Source: Panax quinquefolius
Lineage: Eukaryota; Streptophyta; Magnoliopsida; Apiales; Araliaceae
Length of the DNA stretch: 64,000 nt
Reading direction: 5' to 3'
NCBI GenBank assembly: GCA_020205615.1
Contig: CM035156.1
Span: 19,247,128-19,311,127 of the forward strand
Shown here: positions 49,554 through 61,210 of the stretch, piece by piece
How the letters are laid out: each line of letters opens with the position of its first letter
Position numbering within the stretch: position 1 is the first letter of the stretch
Position numbers and translations under genes: made by a program
The notes under the pieces: generated by a model
The model's database searches: none
What the model was told of the DNA's origin: nothing
What the model saw: only the letters and a program-made list of their open reading frames with translations

Positions 49554-50714
49554 AAGAATGGATTGAATAAGAACTAATTCTGAATCGGTCCGTATTGATT
49601 TACTTTTTAAACCACGGACGGTCAGTTGATTTACTATTAAAACTTAAAGCAACAACTCCATACCGATTTACTATTAAAACTTTAAACCAAATGATCCATA
49701 TTGATTCACTATTATAACTTTCCACCAAATGTATCATATTGATTCACTAATATAACTTCATCCAACTATTCTAAAAATTAGCAAATCTCCTCATGGAATA
49801 ATATCAGTATCTAAATACCCGAATGCACAATACTAGAGTGAATAAGTAATCGGGTGAATAAAGAACTCGTGAATAGTAACTCGTGAATAGTACTCCGACA
49901 CTAAAAGTTCCCCGAATACCAGATTGAACAATATAACCTCCAAACATCAATTATCATCAGAATAGATGTCGATTTCTACTAACACAAATAATCCCAACAC
50001 AATGAAACTATCAAATTCATCTTTAATCAACACGATCTTATTCATCATTAATATTATAACTCACAATATTTAGCAACCAAAGTTGTTCCCGGAAAGAGGG
50101 GCTTTCCAATAAGGATTTCTCCTATCATGCCAAGAATTAGTGACCAAACCTCTCCTTGATGTAACTTCTGTACATTGTAAATATTACAATTTAATAATAT
50201 GAATAACTTTGTCATCTCAATTATTTATTTAATAATATAACATATAATTCGGGATGATACCGTGATAATAATCGAATCAATAATATGAGAGATATGATGC
50301 GTGAATTATCAGAAGTAATAATTGAGTGTAATCGAAAGTGACTTCTAACGTAAGCATCAATAATCAATACCGTGTGCTACTACGCAACCATGCCAGACAT
50401 CGTATTTTTACTACCAAGTAGTTCAATAGTATTAACGGTAAAACTTCCGCCGTTATTTTCATAAAAATATTTTTGTCGTTTTCTCAATCTAACAATAATT
50501 CTGTTGCGGGGTCCACCAATGATTATGCTGTTGTACGAATATTCCCGACAAAAGAATATTATCTGACCAATCGAATATTTTATAACAACTTGCATACTTA
50601 GCAAAATTTATAAATATTACCCACAACTATAACATTATATCAAATTCATTCCATAATATTCAAAAATGATATTTATAGAAAAATCATCTTTATAAAAAAA
50701 ATTGGGGTCTTACA

Positions 50715-53684
50715 CCTTGGGTACAAACACATTGATCTACCCAAAGCTGGTAAAAGAATTCTACAATAACGAGGTATTTGAAAGCAACACTATCACGGCG
50801 AAAGTAAGGAACGTTCAAATCAGGTTAAAGGCTGAAGATATCAATCTAGCCCTAGGCCTCAAATTAGAAGGGTATCCTTCTTTAGATGGCATAGACTTCC
50901 ACAAAGGTCTCAAGAAGATGCATCATAAGAAATCACCCTCTGTCAAAGGATTCAAAAAGAAGGAGTTTCCATAGAGGTATGAGTTTCTAGCCGATATTGT
51001 TGGAAAATGCATATACTGTATGAGCTCAGGTCATAGCTCTGTGAATGAGGTCCAACTCAAACTCATAACTGCCATATGTTACAAAATGCAACTCAACTAT
51101 GGGGCTCTATTACTTGAGTGGACTGGAAAATGGTTAATTAGCTCAAAGAAAACAAAGAGCTCACAGAAGATGCTCTACGGACGATTTATCAGCATTATCC
51201 TACAGGCTGCTCTTGGTGACCTAATTGAGGATGATGAAGGAGAAGCCATAAATCCAAATCGTCGAATGACCCAGCAGCTGTTTGAAAACTAGAAAGGAAA
51301 TCCAGTTGAAAATGTGAAGATGATGTCTGAATCCAGTGGTCGAACTGGTGAGATAAAGGGAACAGGAGTGCCAAGAAATATGTCTGTTGTCAGAGAAACT
51401 GAGGAAGAAAAAGAAGAAGCTAGCAAGGAAGAACCCATTGCTTTGGTCAGAAAAAGCAATGGTAAAAGAAAACTGAAAGCCAGAAGTACAGAAGAACCTT
51501 AGGGATCCACTACCATCAAGCCTGTAGAATCCTCAGATATTAAGACTCTAAGGATCCTGAGAAGAAAGGAATAGCAGGCTGAGATAGAAGAAGATAGAGC
51601 AACTATATCTCAAACAATAAGATGAGTAAGACCACCACAAGAACAAAAAAGCCATCGCTCTTCGATCGTAGAGTCTCTTCCGATCGTAAAGCCCAGACAA
51701 ACAAGGAAGCAAATGATCAAATATTTTGGGCCGATCCAAAGGACAAACCGAAGAAAGTCCCGAGGTTGTGGCACGCCTAAAATCCAAGAAGGAAACCGGG
51801 TCAAGAAGTATATTCTTGTCAATGAGAAAGCTCTAAAGAGGGAAGACAAAGAACCGTCTGCTGAAAAGGAACCACCGAGGGGAGACTTCAAAAGATCTCG
51901 ATGATAGAAGATACTCCTACCGAGGGGAGATGCCCAAGATCTCCTGCTAGAGGATGCTCCAAATGAGGGGGAGCTATTGACTTTTCAAAAGGATGATCAA
52001 GTCGAGGGGAGGATCATGACACCTCCATAATGTAAAAAAGAGACTTCGGGGAGATAATGAAGAATCGGTCAAAAGAACGCTATGAAGCCATTGAAATAAT
52101 GTAATACTCTAAAGGACAATAGAGAAGAAGATGATGAGATTGAGATCATAGTCAGTAGGCATTGATGGGCATGTAAGAGCCAACTATGAGCAACTATTTG
52201 CATATCTTCCTATGATGCCCTTCCACCGGGCTCAAATTCTGAACTCTTGGGATCACATGTTCTGGAGTTTCAAAGAATATCCTGCTATCTCAGTACTAGC
52301 CAATGGATTCCCAGGGAAATTTAATTTTGCCAAGAAGCTTCTCACCAACAGTTATTCCTCAAAGAACAAACTTGAGGTACTATCTATCCCAACTCTTTTC
52401 AAAGTTAATCACTTGCCATCATCTTCATTTAATCAATTCTATGACTTCCCACGATGGTTGGAAGTGATTCTTCATCCACTAAATCAATTTCCAGTTACAG
52501 GATCCCAAAATTCTGTAACTGAGGAACCAAATGTGACCAACCTCTTAATGTTCCCAAATCCCATCATCTCTACGATCACTGACTCTAGCCCCATGGTAGA
52601 GTGTCCACTTCAAATCGTAGAGTCACCAAGCTTCACCATCCAAACCCAGGCCCCTCCATCAGATATTCCCTCCTCATCTAGAAATGAATGCTTCAACCTT
52701 GAACTTGCACTCTACTCACTACAAGATCAATTCAAGAGCACATCACCTCCCTCACAAATTCCAAATCTAAATGAAATCATGTTAGAACTATCCACAAAGG
52801 CTGATTTGTCAGCAATGTCTGAGAAAGTAATCAAGGACCTCGACGAGAGTCTTGAAGATCATACTGCACTTATACAGCTGAGATTGACATCAATGATCAA
52901 TGCTGCAAACAATCTCCCAAGCTCCCTAAGCTCCGAGCTTTCCAAAACACTCAAAGAGATCATCAAAGAAATGCTTCAAAACATAAAAAATAGGGACGAT
53001 ATTCACTTTGTTGTGGCTAAAAGGCATCGGGATGCTGTCTTGATATTACAGAAAACACAAGAATCTTAGAACAATCTGATGATACAGAGCATCAAAAGTC
53101 TTCAAACTGCAGTCAAAGAGTTTCCAGACTTCTCCATGGGTCAAATGAAACAGACTGAGACTGTACTCGACATTCTTCAACGACGAGAATCACGTTCTGA
53201 TGCCTTGATCCAAGAGAATCATGAGGACATTGCTCAAACTCAGAGTCAACTCAACGAGCTTGTCCAAGGAGTCACTCGCCTCTCAGAAGACATTCGAACC
53301 CTTGATGCTGATATAAAGGGGGAGAATAAAGGGCAAGGAGATCAGGGAGGCAAGGGCAGAGGCAGAGGACAATTCCAATCAAGGGCAAGGCAAATCACTT
53401 AGCAGACTCCACGATCCAGCCATCAGACTCAACGATCTGATCAGCAGGAAATTTTAATGGCTCAACCATTAAGGAGTCAAGGGCCATCTACCAGCTCTCA
53501 TGTGGTGACAACAATAGGCCTAAGAATTCCAATTGGAGACCCTGCATACATGAATAGGCATGATCACAATCCTAGACTAAGCCCAAGTGAGCTAGAAGAT
53601 TTGGACAGAAGAGATGAAGCAAGCAGAAAGATGAGAGCTGAGGAATATGCAAATCCTCCAAGAAGCAAAAGGCCAAAGAAATAG
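50715..53684 (+). pseudogene. Element A extra (post-pol) ORF, main part
   Basis: About 1000 codons downstream of pol, following the 30-codon start at 47745. The N-terminal part (50715-51500, one frame with TAG stops at 50972, about 51291 and about 51500) contains TNTLIYPKLVKEFYNNEV and AICYKMQLNYGALLLEW, resembling the 'putative plant transposon protein' domain seen in retroelement extra ORFs. The middle is Lys/Glu-rich. After a frameshift (51503-52211) frame 52212-53684 carries a Pro/Ser-rich linker, long Leu/Ile heptad-like stretches (about 52780-53290), an RG-rich patch (GKGRGRGQ, about 53340-53375) and the end RSKRPKK, with TAGs at 53067 and about 53399. No membrane segment was obvious. 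Sireviruses carry an ORF here often called env-like; this one looks cytoplasmic or nucleic-acid-binding instead. Role unknown. Confidence 0.72.
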
Positions 53685-53878
53685 AGATAAGTTGAATTTC
53701 AATTTGTATTGATGTAGTCAATCTTAAATGTAATATTTGTCTCCATAAATCAATAAATTCATGCTTATTCTCTAGAAATTTCAGCTGCTCACTGAAATAC
53801 TAATTCATGTTTACTTCACTGCAACTGCATATAAAATTTAATAATCATGACAACAAATCTCCTTGGTTATGTCAACAT
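53685..53878 (+). other. Element A 3' untranslated region
   Basis: Between the extra ORF stop (TAG, 53682-53684) and the PPT. AT-rich; no feature beyond a short open frame without similarity. Confidence 0.6.
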
Positions 53879-53894
53879 AAAATAGGGGGAGATT
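53879..53894 (+). promoter_or_regulatory. Element A polypurine tract
   Basis: AAATAGGGGGAGAT directly precedes the 3' LTR start TGTTGGAAG at 53895. Confidence 0.85.
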
Positions 53895-55055
53895 GTTGGA
53901 AGAATGCATATTGTGATTTGATATTTTATGAAAATACTCATGATTATGTAAAGTCCTTCAAAGAATATATGTACAAGGACTTAGTGATAGATCAAAATTG
54001 CTAGGTTGATCTATGGCTAGAAAGAAATAGATAGGCTCGTAGTCTCATCCCATTTATCAATGTAATCTGTAAGCTAAAAGGCGGGATCGTAGTCTTTGAG
54101 ATGATCGTAGTGTGTCTGCCTTGAAAGGCCTCTCTAGGAATCGTAGAGTGGTCCAGACGTTTGCCGAAGCTAACTCAGAGATCGTAGTGTGCTCTCGGAA
54201 ACGCAGAGTCTGCAAGATGAGCAAGTGAAGATCGTAGTGTTAAAAGATCGTAGTGTGCAAATCTTTGTGAGAAATCGTAGTGATCTCTTAAGAACAAGCA
54301 CCAATATGACAAGACACTACGATATGGATAGTAGAGTGTCATCTTCCTTGTGTTAGAAACATCAAGCCCTATCGTTCATTCGAAGATAGACTCCAACAAA
54401 TATGGAATGGGTTTTGAACGTTGAAGCTCTCACCAAATTCCAACGTCTGAAAGATATCCTTAGTATTGATCAAAAGAAACATATTCAAGAAGCTAAGAAA
54501 AGGAGCATTGGACAGAGGAAAACACCTTTTGATGTGTTAGGTGAGAAAGCAGTCTGCTGTGTCAGTGGGCCAGAGTGAAATTCAGAAGATATGCAGAAAA
54601 GTCTCCATCAAAGCTCAAAAATGTCAAACGATTTAATGGCTCATCGATGACTTCAACCTGATAGATTTCAAGATCACATATATACGAGATCACGTGCAGA
54701 TGAGAAGTAGAGACAAGCATTGAAAAAGCATGCACAAGAACACTCAACGCTTTCAACTCTACGATCCGAGAAAAGGAAAGCTTGCTTAGCTTACCGGGCT
54801 TCTTTCAACAAGTGCTTAATAAAGAATCGAGTAAAGATCAATCACGATCTAAACAACATTTCAATCAATCAAGTAAGAGAACCAAGTCTATAGACTTGAA
54901 GTGTTCTAAGTGAATCGTGGGAAACCAAGTCTGCTTTGGACTTGAAGAGTTAGAAGTACTGCTAATTAGGCAAGGTGTGAGATTCATGAGAAGTGTATGA
55001 GACATCCTTAGTGGATTTCTACTCGAGGAGTAGAAGAGTGGATTAGGAGCTTTAA
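53895..55055 (+). repeat. Element A 3' LTR, first part
   Basis: Matches the 5' LTR from 10597 for about 1.16 kb, including the ATCGTAG motif cluster (54055-54280) and a candidate TATA ATATATAC at about 54675. It breaks off after GGATTAGGAGCTTTAA, where remnant I begins. Confidence 0.88.
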
Positions 55056-55840
55056 TTGTAAAGTGAAAGAATGCCGTGGTTTCAGATATATTCGAAAACT
55101 CATTCAGATCGTGAAAATGTTTTTTTTGTGAGTGAATCTAGCTTTGATCAGATCCATTATTTTGAATTCTCGAATTTTACACCACTATGATTATTTTTGA
55201 GGTATCATTGAATCTCTACTAACTTAATCCTTAATCCTCGTCATTTTTGTTTCAATCGGATTCGCTTCTTAAAAATATTTTCATCATCCTCGATACTGTG
55301 CAAAGATGAATGATTTCAGAGCGCAAAGATGAATGATTTTCAAATGACCGCGAAATATCTTCGTTTAGTGCAAAGATGAATGAAGTATGAACATATGATT
55401 TTGAGATGAATATCGATTGATGTTATATGGATAAAATATTGATGATGGACCGTTAAATCATAGATTATGTAGATTTCATTCTACGTAACTCTAATTATTA
55501 TTTCCGCATAATATTGGGATCTCAAACTTGTTTGCCTATCAGATTCTATCGTATTTTCCCTCATCAAGACTAACGATAATTTGTCAGATATTATCTTAGT
55601 CATAATATTCTTGATAGGCTATGAATGAAGTACTAATCCAGGTAAACAAGGTCTAGAGAGAGTTGTTTAAAGAGTCATCAATAAATGTGATGAGGATTTA
55701 TTTGGGAGTATATGATATCAGTCAAGAATTAAATATATTGTCGTATTATCACAACGACATTTCGTATTATCTAAGAGAAGTTTAGTTTCTTGATTTTATG
55801 CACTCGTAATGGGTGTTGTGTATACCTATTTCGTAAATTC
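55056..55840 (+). repeat. Ty3 remnant I, LTR fragment
   Basis: Roughly the second half of a B/E-type LTR in plus orientation: GTGTAAAATTC complement (TTTTACACCACTATGAT) near 55175, GTGCAAAGATGAATG hairpin repeats near 55300-55380, TCTTAGTCATAATATTC near 55595 and GTGTATACCTATTTCG near the end (about 55815). The first LTR half is missing, so the 5' end is truncated or rearranged. Confidence 0.75.
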
Positions 55841-57785
55841 CGTATCGAGCTTAGGGATATGATCTCGCGGAGATCGTTCCTTCGCCAAGGTGTCCTACCT
55901 TGGTCAAGTCATAATATAGGGTATTATGTGATTTGTTAATTTATTTAACGTTAATAATGGAGTGAATGAGATCGGGAGACACCTCTAATCGCCAACCGTG
56001 ATAATGTGGATGTCAAAGTAAGAAAGGAATTGTAGATATCCAACTTGAGAGTGAGGAAGAGTAAAGCAGAGGTACTCAAGAGAGTTTATTAGTTATTGAA
56101 GGATGCAACGATTCAAGCCAGGTTACCCGACACGTGATGTTGAATGTATAATTTTTTAAGGTGAAAGATAAGATGATAAGCTCGAATCGACATGAGTGAT
56201 GCATTCGACGGAGACTATCTTCTAGGGAAGAAGTGTAGAGAGGATATATAAGGTCAAACTGCTTCATGTACGCTTATAATTGTGGAAAAAGAAGACATAT
56301 CGCCGAGATCAGATAAAACCCAAAATCGCTAGAACCCGAACGGTTAGCACTAATACTCATACTAGATATCTGTTTTACCCATTCTTTTCTCTCTTACTTA
56401 CAACTTTCATGCCAAATTGATTGCTTTTGTAGAAGGTCATAGGTTTTCATATCAAGCCATTAAGTCATTACAAGATTTGAATAATATTTACATTATATAT
56501 TGATTTTCCTATAACATTAAATTTGTATCGACTTTGAACCCTAGACAAAAACTCATTTCTAAAAATCTCATATCGAATTTGGCTCCTATCAACTTCGTTT
56601 CATTTCACCGCTTTATTTCCTCCTGTAGGGACGTCATATTCGTATGCGATAAATAAATCGATAGGGTGTCATCAGACGCATATCCAAGATCGGGATATAG
56701 TCACAATTGAGAGCAACCTTAAGTCAAGAATCGAAATGAAGCTTTCAGCGCTTAGTTGGTTATTATCTGAGATCTGGCTGAAAGATATTCTAATCGCTAT
56801 TCCATTAACGCAATTTGACTCAGAGATACTTCCGAATGGAGCAAGGAATGTGGGAAGAAGCCAAGAACTCAAGAGGAGACTCATTTCAAAGATATTGTTC
56901 GACTCGTACGCCATCCCGAAAAGCTTAACGTGGTAGCCGACGTGTCGAAAGTGAAGATCGATATAAGAACGAAGTACGATATTGTCAAAGACTAATTTCA
57001 GATAATTTATAAATAATAGAGATGGAGATGAAACTCTAGGTATCATCGAAAGAATAAATTAGTAAAAGAAAAGGTTCCGTGGTTTAAGTCCACTTTAGAC
57101 TTTGTGTTCCTAATCACTTCTCTAAATGTATCGTGATCTTCTACATACATTTCGTGTGAAACAATATGAAGAGAGATCGTAAAAGTTTATTCGATGTGTT
57201 TAACTTGCTTACATAGAAGGCTTTTATATCTTGTAAATCTATGGGTCCACATGCAACCATTTAGATTCCTGAATGGAAGTCCGGGAACACATTTTCACAC
57301 GTCTTCCTACTATTTCTCAAGGCATCAATGCTATTTGGGTCATTGCTGATAGATTAACCAAGTTCCGCTTTATTTTTACCGATACGAGAGACTTATTTCA
57401 CTTCACGATTTTGGGGATTAATAGGACATTTTGCTATGGGTTTGCACGGATTTCCTCATTTATGTTTGAAGCATACCATCCTCAAAACTGATGGACAATC
57501 GTAAAAGGACTACTCAAGACTATATATTAAAACTCAGTGTCCTAGATTTCTAAAGCATTTCCAAGTTGATAAAGCACTTGCCATCAGAATTCTCAATACA
57601 ACAATAGTTATTAAACAAATATACGGGGGATCAAATGGTTCCATCATCGAAGCAACATTACCCGCAAAAGAGTTTAAAAGGCGAAATCGCTGGCACAAGA
57701 TCTTGAGTTATATCAGTTTGCGGATCTTCATCGAAAAACCACAAAGGAAACAATCATGAAGTGATTTAATTAAGTGCAACAAGGA
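55841..57785 (+). pseudogene. Ty3 remnant I, decayed gag-pol
   Basis: Plus-strand interior of the same family as B and E, heavily deleted. It starts with TATCGAGCTTAGGGATATG (leader after the PBS). An RNase H end reads LVRHP-KLNVVADVS near 56895-56950. Frame 57273-57491 holds integrase residues TRLPTISQGINAIWVIADRL and, further on, FMFEAYHPQN; the intervening catalytic segment is lost. No 3' LTR follows; element A LTR sequence resumes at about 57790. The frame 56672-57046 on the minus strand is a shadow. Confidence 0.75.
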
Positions 57786-58010
57786 TCAGTAGATATCTAA
57801 TTGATTATCATCAATCTAAATTAGTTAAAAGAAAAGGTTTTAAATATCTATTCAATCCCCCCTTTCTTTTATTTAGATATCTATCGTGCCTCGGTTTATT
57901 AAAAATTACTCAAATCAAACAATTTATCACAATCTAAATTAGTTAAAGAAAAGGTTTTAAATATCTATTCAATCCCCGGATCTAGATATTATAACGCGGT
58001 GGATTTAACA
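57786..58010 (+). repeat. Element A 3' LTR, last part (tandemly duplicated end)
   Basis: TTGATTATCATCAAT...AAATTAGTTAAAAG...TTTTAAATAT matches the end of the 5' LTR (11905-12002). The last about 80 bp occur twice (about 57815-57903 and about 57930-58010), each followed by AAAAATTAC. The LTR ends GGATTTAACA at 58010. Confidence 0.8.
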
Positions 58011-58015
58011 AAAAT
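58011..58015. repeat. Target duplication AAAAT, right of element A
   Basis: Matches 10592-10596. Confidence 0.75.
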
Positions 58016-59466
58016 TACAATTGACCCCACCTTAATTGAATTTTTTTTCAATCGATTTTAATTTGATTTTGATTTTATAAAATATTTAGTGAAAATAAAA
58101 ATTCGCACTAAAAAGACTATTAAATGTCTCAAATTTCTACTAACACCAACACTCCACTCTTTATATTGTTTAGTAACTTACATTGAACATGATATTTTTG
58201 TAGCTATTGAAATGAGACTATCATCAATGATAGTTTCAAACAATGAAATCTCGAAAAATGTTATTATAAATAATATTTTAACAATATTATTTAGTTTTAT
58301 AATTTATTTTAGAGGAGACCGAAATATCTCTTATAATAACTGTGTTTTAAAAAATTATAAAATATCATTTTATATATAACATAAGATCAAGGAAGTGTAT
58401 TTAATTACATAAAACAATATCGATTTTATATGATAACTCACAGAATTATTTGTAATATTTTTCACATTCTACTTTTATTTTATTATATTTTATTTTTTTA
58501 TAAATTTTTATTTTAAAAAAATTATCCCCACTGAACTAATGGGCTGAATCCGCCCATGAGCATTACCTAAATTGAGAGAGATCTAAATTCGATGAATTAT
58601 CAGGTCAATGCTTCTGCCAGAAAAGAAAGAAAGAAAGAAGAAGGTTTGATTTCTTTATATCACGCTAGACATATAACAAAGAAAATGATTTGGTACTTAG
58701 CCAATTATTAATTAGATTTGTTTTCTTCATACTTTATGGGATCCTTTTTTTTAATTCTACACAACATTAATTTTCTGTTCTTCAATTATGTATGTTTAGA
58801 ATTTTTTATGTCAAATATAATGTAAATAAGTATATCCAGGCCTACCTCCTGATTAATTGATTCTACTACCTAGAAGAAACATACATAATTATAAGGAATC
58901 ATTGGAATCGAATAATTGTTTTGGAGAAATATTTCTGAGTTAAGACCATTAGAATTGAATATCCTATCAAATATAGGGATCTGAGTTAAGACCATTGCAA
59001 GGTAGTATATATAAATTAAGTTGGTTAATTGGTTGGTGATGTATATAATAAAAATATGAATAATTTTGTCAGTTTGAGCATGGCTAGCGATCATCTCGTT
59101 GCCCGGGTCGTAAGGCTTGATAAATAAATATCCTGCCTCTCATCGTCCTAACCTACCCTAACCCTACCGTCCAATTATGTGGATGCATAATAACCAAGCA
59201 TAATTGCATATTCAATTACACTATGCTAAATTAATAATTAAAGGAACTTTATAGGACAGTAAAATAATATAACCTAATATATACAAATAAATGGACGACT
59301 AATAGCAAGATGGATATCCAGAATTATTTGTTAAATGATAAATTAGTATTGTTGGATAAAAAATTATGCACAAATAGTAAGATATATATATTGTTTACTA
59401 TCAACGTCAACGTTAAGATTAATTTGTTCGCTCGTCCAATCACCAAATAACGAGTCAAATTACAGA
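58016..59466. other. AT-rich intergenic DNA, no gene seen
   Basis: It contains a (GAAA)n run at 58620-58645 and otherwise unremarkable sequence. The plus frame at 58089-58379 (96 codons) is AT-driven and not recognised. A CCTAACCCTACC stretch near 59146 is too short and irregular to be telomeric. Confidence 0.55.
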
Positions 59467-60429
59467 TAGTACCGATCCTGGGCTAAAGCCCAAGGTGTCC
59501 AGACTTTAGGTCCAAAAATTTTTAGGGTCCCCTTAAATATTCTCTTCTTTTTATTACTTAAATAGAATACTTAAATATTAAAGCAAATAATCAATCTGTA
59601 ATATTCTACATATACTGATTATTGTAATATTCTATATATTTAAAGCATATAATTTGTACAAAATAATATAATTATTATGTACCTGGGGGTTCATCATCAG
59701 ATTCAGTTTTTTGGATTTTTTTAATTGTTTGAGAGTAGTGTTAGACTTTTAATAAAGGAGACCTTATTTGGAAATTACTTTTATGACTTAGTGATAATGT
59801 GATATCTAAATGATGCTTTAGAAATATTGAAGTTGTAAGACCCCAACTTTTATAAATAAAGATGAATTTTTCTATAAATATTATTTTTGAATATTATGGA
59901 ATAAATTTGATATAATGTTATAGTTGTGGGTAATATTTATAAATTTTACAAAGTATGCAAGTTGTTATAAAATATTCGTTTGGTGGGAATATTCTTTTTA
60001 GGGAATATTCGTATAACGACTCAATCATTGGTGGACCCCATAATGTAATTATTGTTGATTGAGAAAACGACAAAAATATTTTATAAAAATAACTACGGAG
60101 GTATTACCGTTAAAACTGTTGAACTACCCGTATGGTAAAAATACGAATGTCTGGCGTGGTTGCATAGTAGCACTGTGATTGATTATTGATGCTTTACGTG
60201 AGAAGTCACCAACTATGCTCAATTATTACTACATAAATCATTGCTTGATCATATCTCTTATATTATTGATTCAATTATTGTCACATGATCATCATCATAT
60301 AATATGTTATAGTATTAAATCAATAATTGAGACGACAAGTTATAAATGATTAATAATTGTTGAAAGATTAAATATGTGTTATGATTTATGGTAAGTTTGA
60401 TTATTTTATGGGGGCTCATATGTCATCAT

Positions 60430-60575
60430 CTAAGAGTCTCTTCGTCAATAGTAATTACCCTCTTGTGAATAGTATTTACCTTCGTCGATAGTAATTACCT
60501 TCAATCGATAAGTAATTACCCTTGTGAATAGTATTTACCTTCACAATAGTATTTACCTTCGTTAATAGTAATTAC
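60430..60575 (+). repeat. TCGT(G/C)AATAGTA-TTACCTT tandem repeats in LTR K
   Basis: About eight units of 19-20 bp (e.g. TTCGTCGATAGTAATTACC), directly upstream of the TATA box, in U3. Confidence 0.85.
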
Positions 60576-60695
60576 CTTTACTGGGACGTCGAACCACTTG
60601 TCGTTTCACATTACAAAGCGCCAAACCACTTTTCTTTTCACATCATTAGTCGTCAAGCCACTTTTTCACACTACCGGTGCTAAGCTAGAAATCTT

Positions 60696-60704
60696 CTATA
60701 AATA
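60696..60704 (+). promoter_or_regulatory. LTR TATA box (solo LTR K)
   Basis: CTATAAATAGAGG, followed by a GA-rich leader (GAGAGAGAAAG). Confidence 0.65.
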
Positions 60705-60841
60705 GAGGCCTAGGCTTCATTATTTTTCACGAATTCATTCAAGCTATAGAGAGAGAAAGTATAGAAAGAATAAGAGAGAAAGAAGAAGAGTATTTTATTA
60801 CTACACTGCTGCAGTATTCAATCTCCTACCAAAAGTAAGGG

Positions 60842-61210
60842 GTGTTATTCTTTCTTATTCATGAAGAGAACTGTTGTTATTCCATTGCTTATTATTACAT
60901 TGGAATAACTTTGTATACGCCATTTACCCTATACTTGGTGACATTCTTCTATTATTACATTGGAACATTCTGTGCGTGTGTTTTACACCTAACTGGTTCC
61001 GCTTTTTATTATTATTCATTGGAACATCCTGCTGCAGGTGTTTTACACCTAACTGGTTAAAATCTTTATCATTCTTGTGAATATCCTATCTCGTGTGTTT
61101 TACACCGGATCCGTTCCATCTTTATTATTCATTGGAACATCCTCGCTTGGTGTGAATTTCACCTCGACCTAGTTCCGTTATTATTATTACATTGAATAAC
61201 TCGCCATATG
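60842..61210 (+). repeat. TTATTA-CATTGGAA tandem repeats in LTR K
   Basis: About six units of roughly 60 bp with TATTATT(A/C)ATTGGAACAT and GTGTTTTACACC-AACTGGTT blocks, downstream of the TATA box. Mirrors 48880-49390 in F. Confidence 0.8.

Larger units (their letters stand above)
47835..50714 (-). repeat. Solo LTR F (second Ty3 subfamily)
   Basis: About 2.88 kb, starting TGTGACGCCCCC and ending GGGGTCTTACA, with a perfect CCTTG duplication. It shares termini and several blocks with the B/E LTRs but differs inside: it has ATTCC-AATGTAATAATAAA tandem repeats (48880-49390), and its GTGAATAG repeats (49850-49890) lie upstream of the TATA box. Closest relative in the window is LTR K. Confidence 0.9.

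Noticed and set aside
56672..57046. 124-codon minus-strand frame
   Set aside because: Antisense to the Ty3 remnant I RNase H region (VVADVS on the plus strand).
58089..58379. 96-codon plus-strand frame
   Set aside because: Very AT-rich, no motif, no start context, and next to the element boundary; most likely chance.
59140..59172. CCTAACCCTACC-like stretch, possible interstitial telomere
   Set aside because: Only about two irregular units, and not the plant CCCTAAA repeat.
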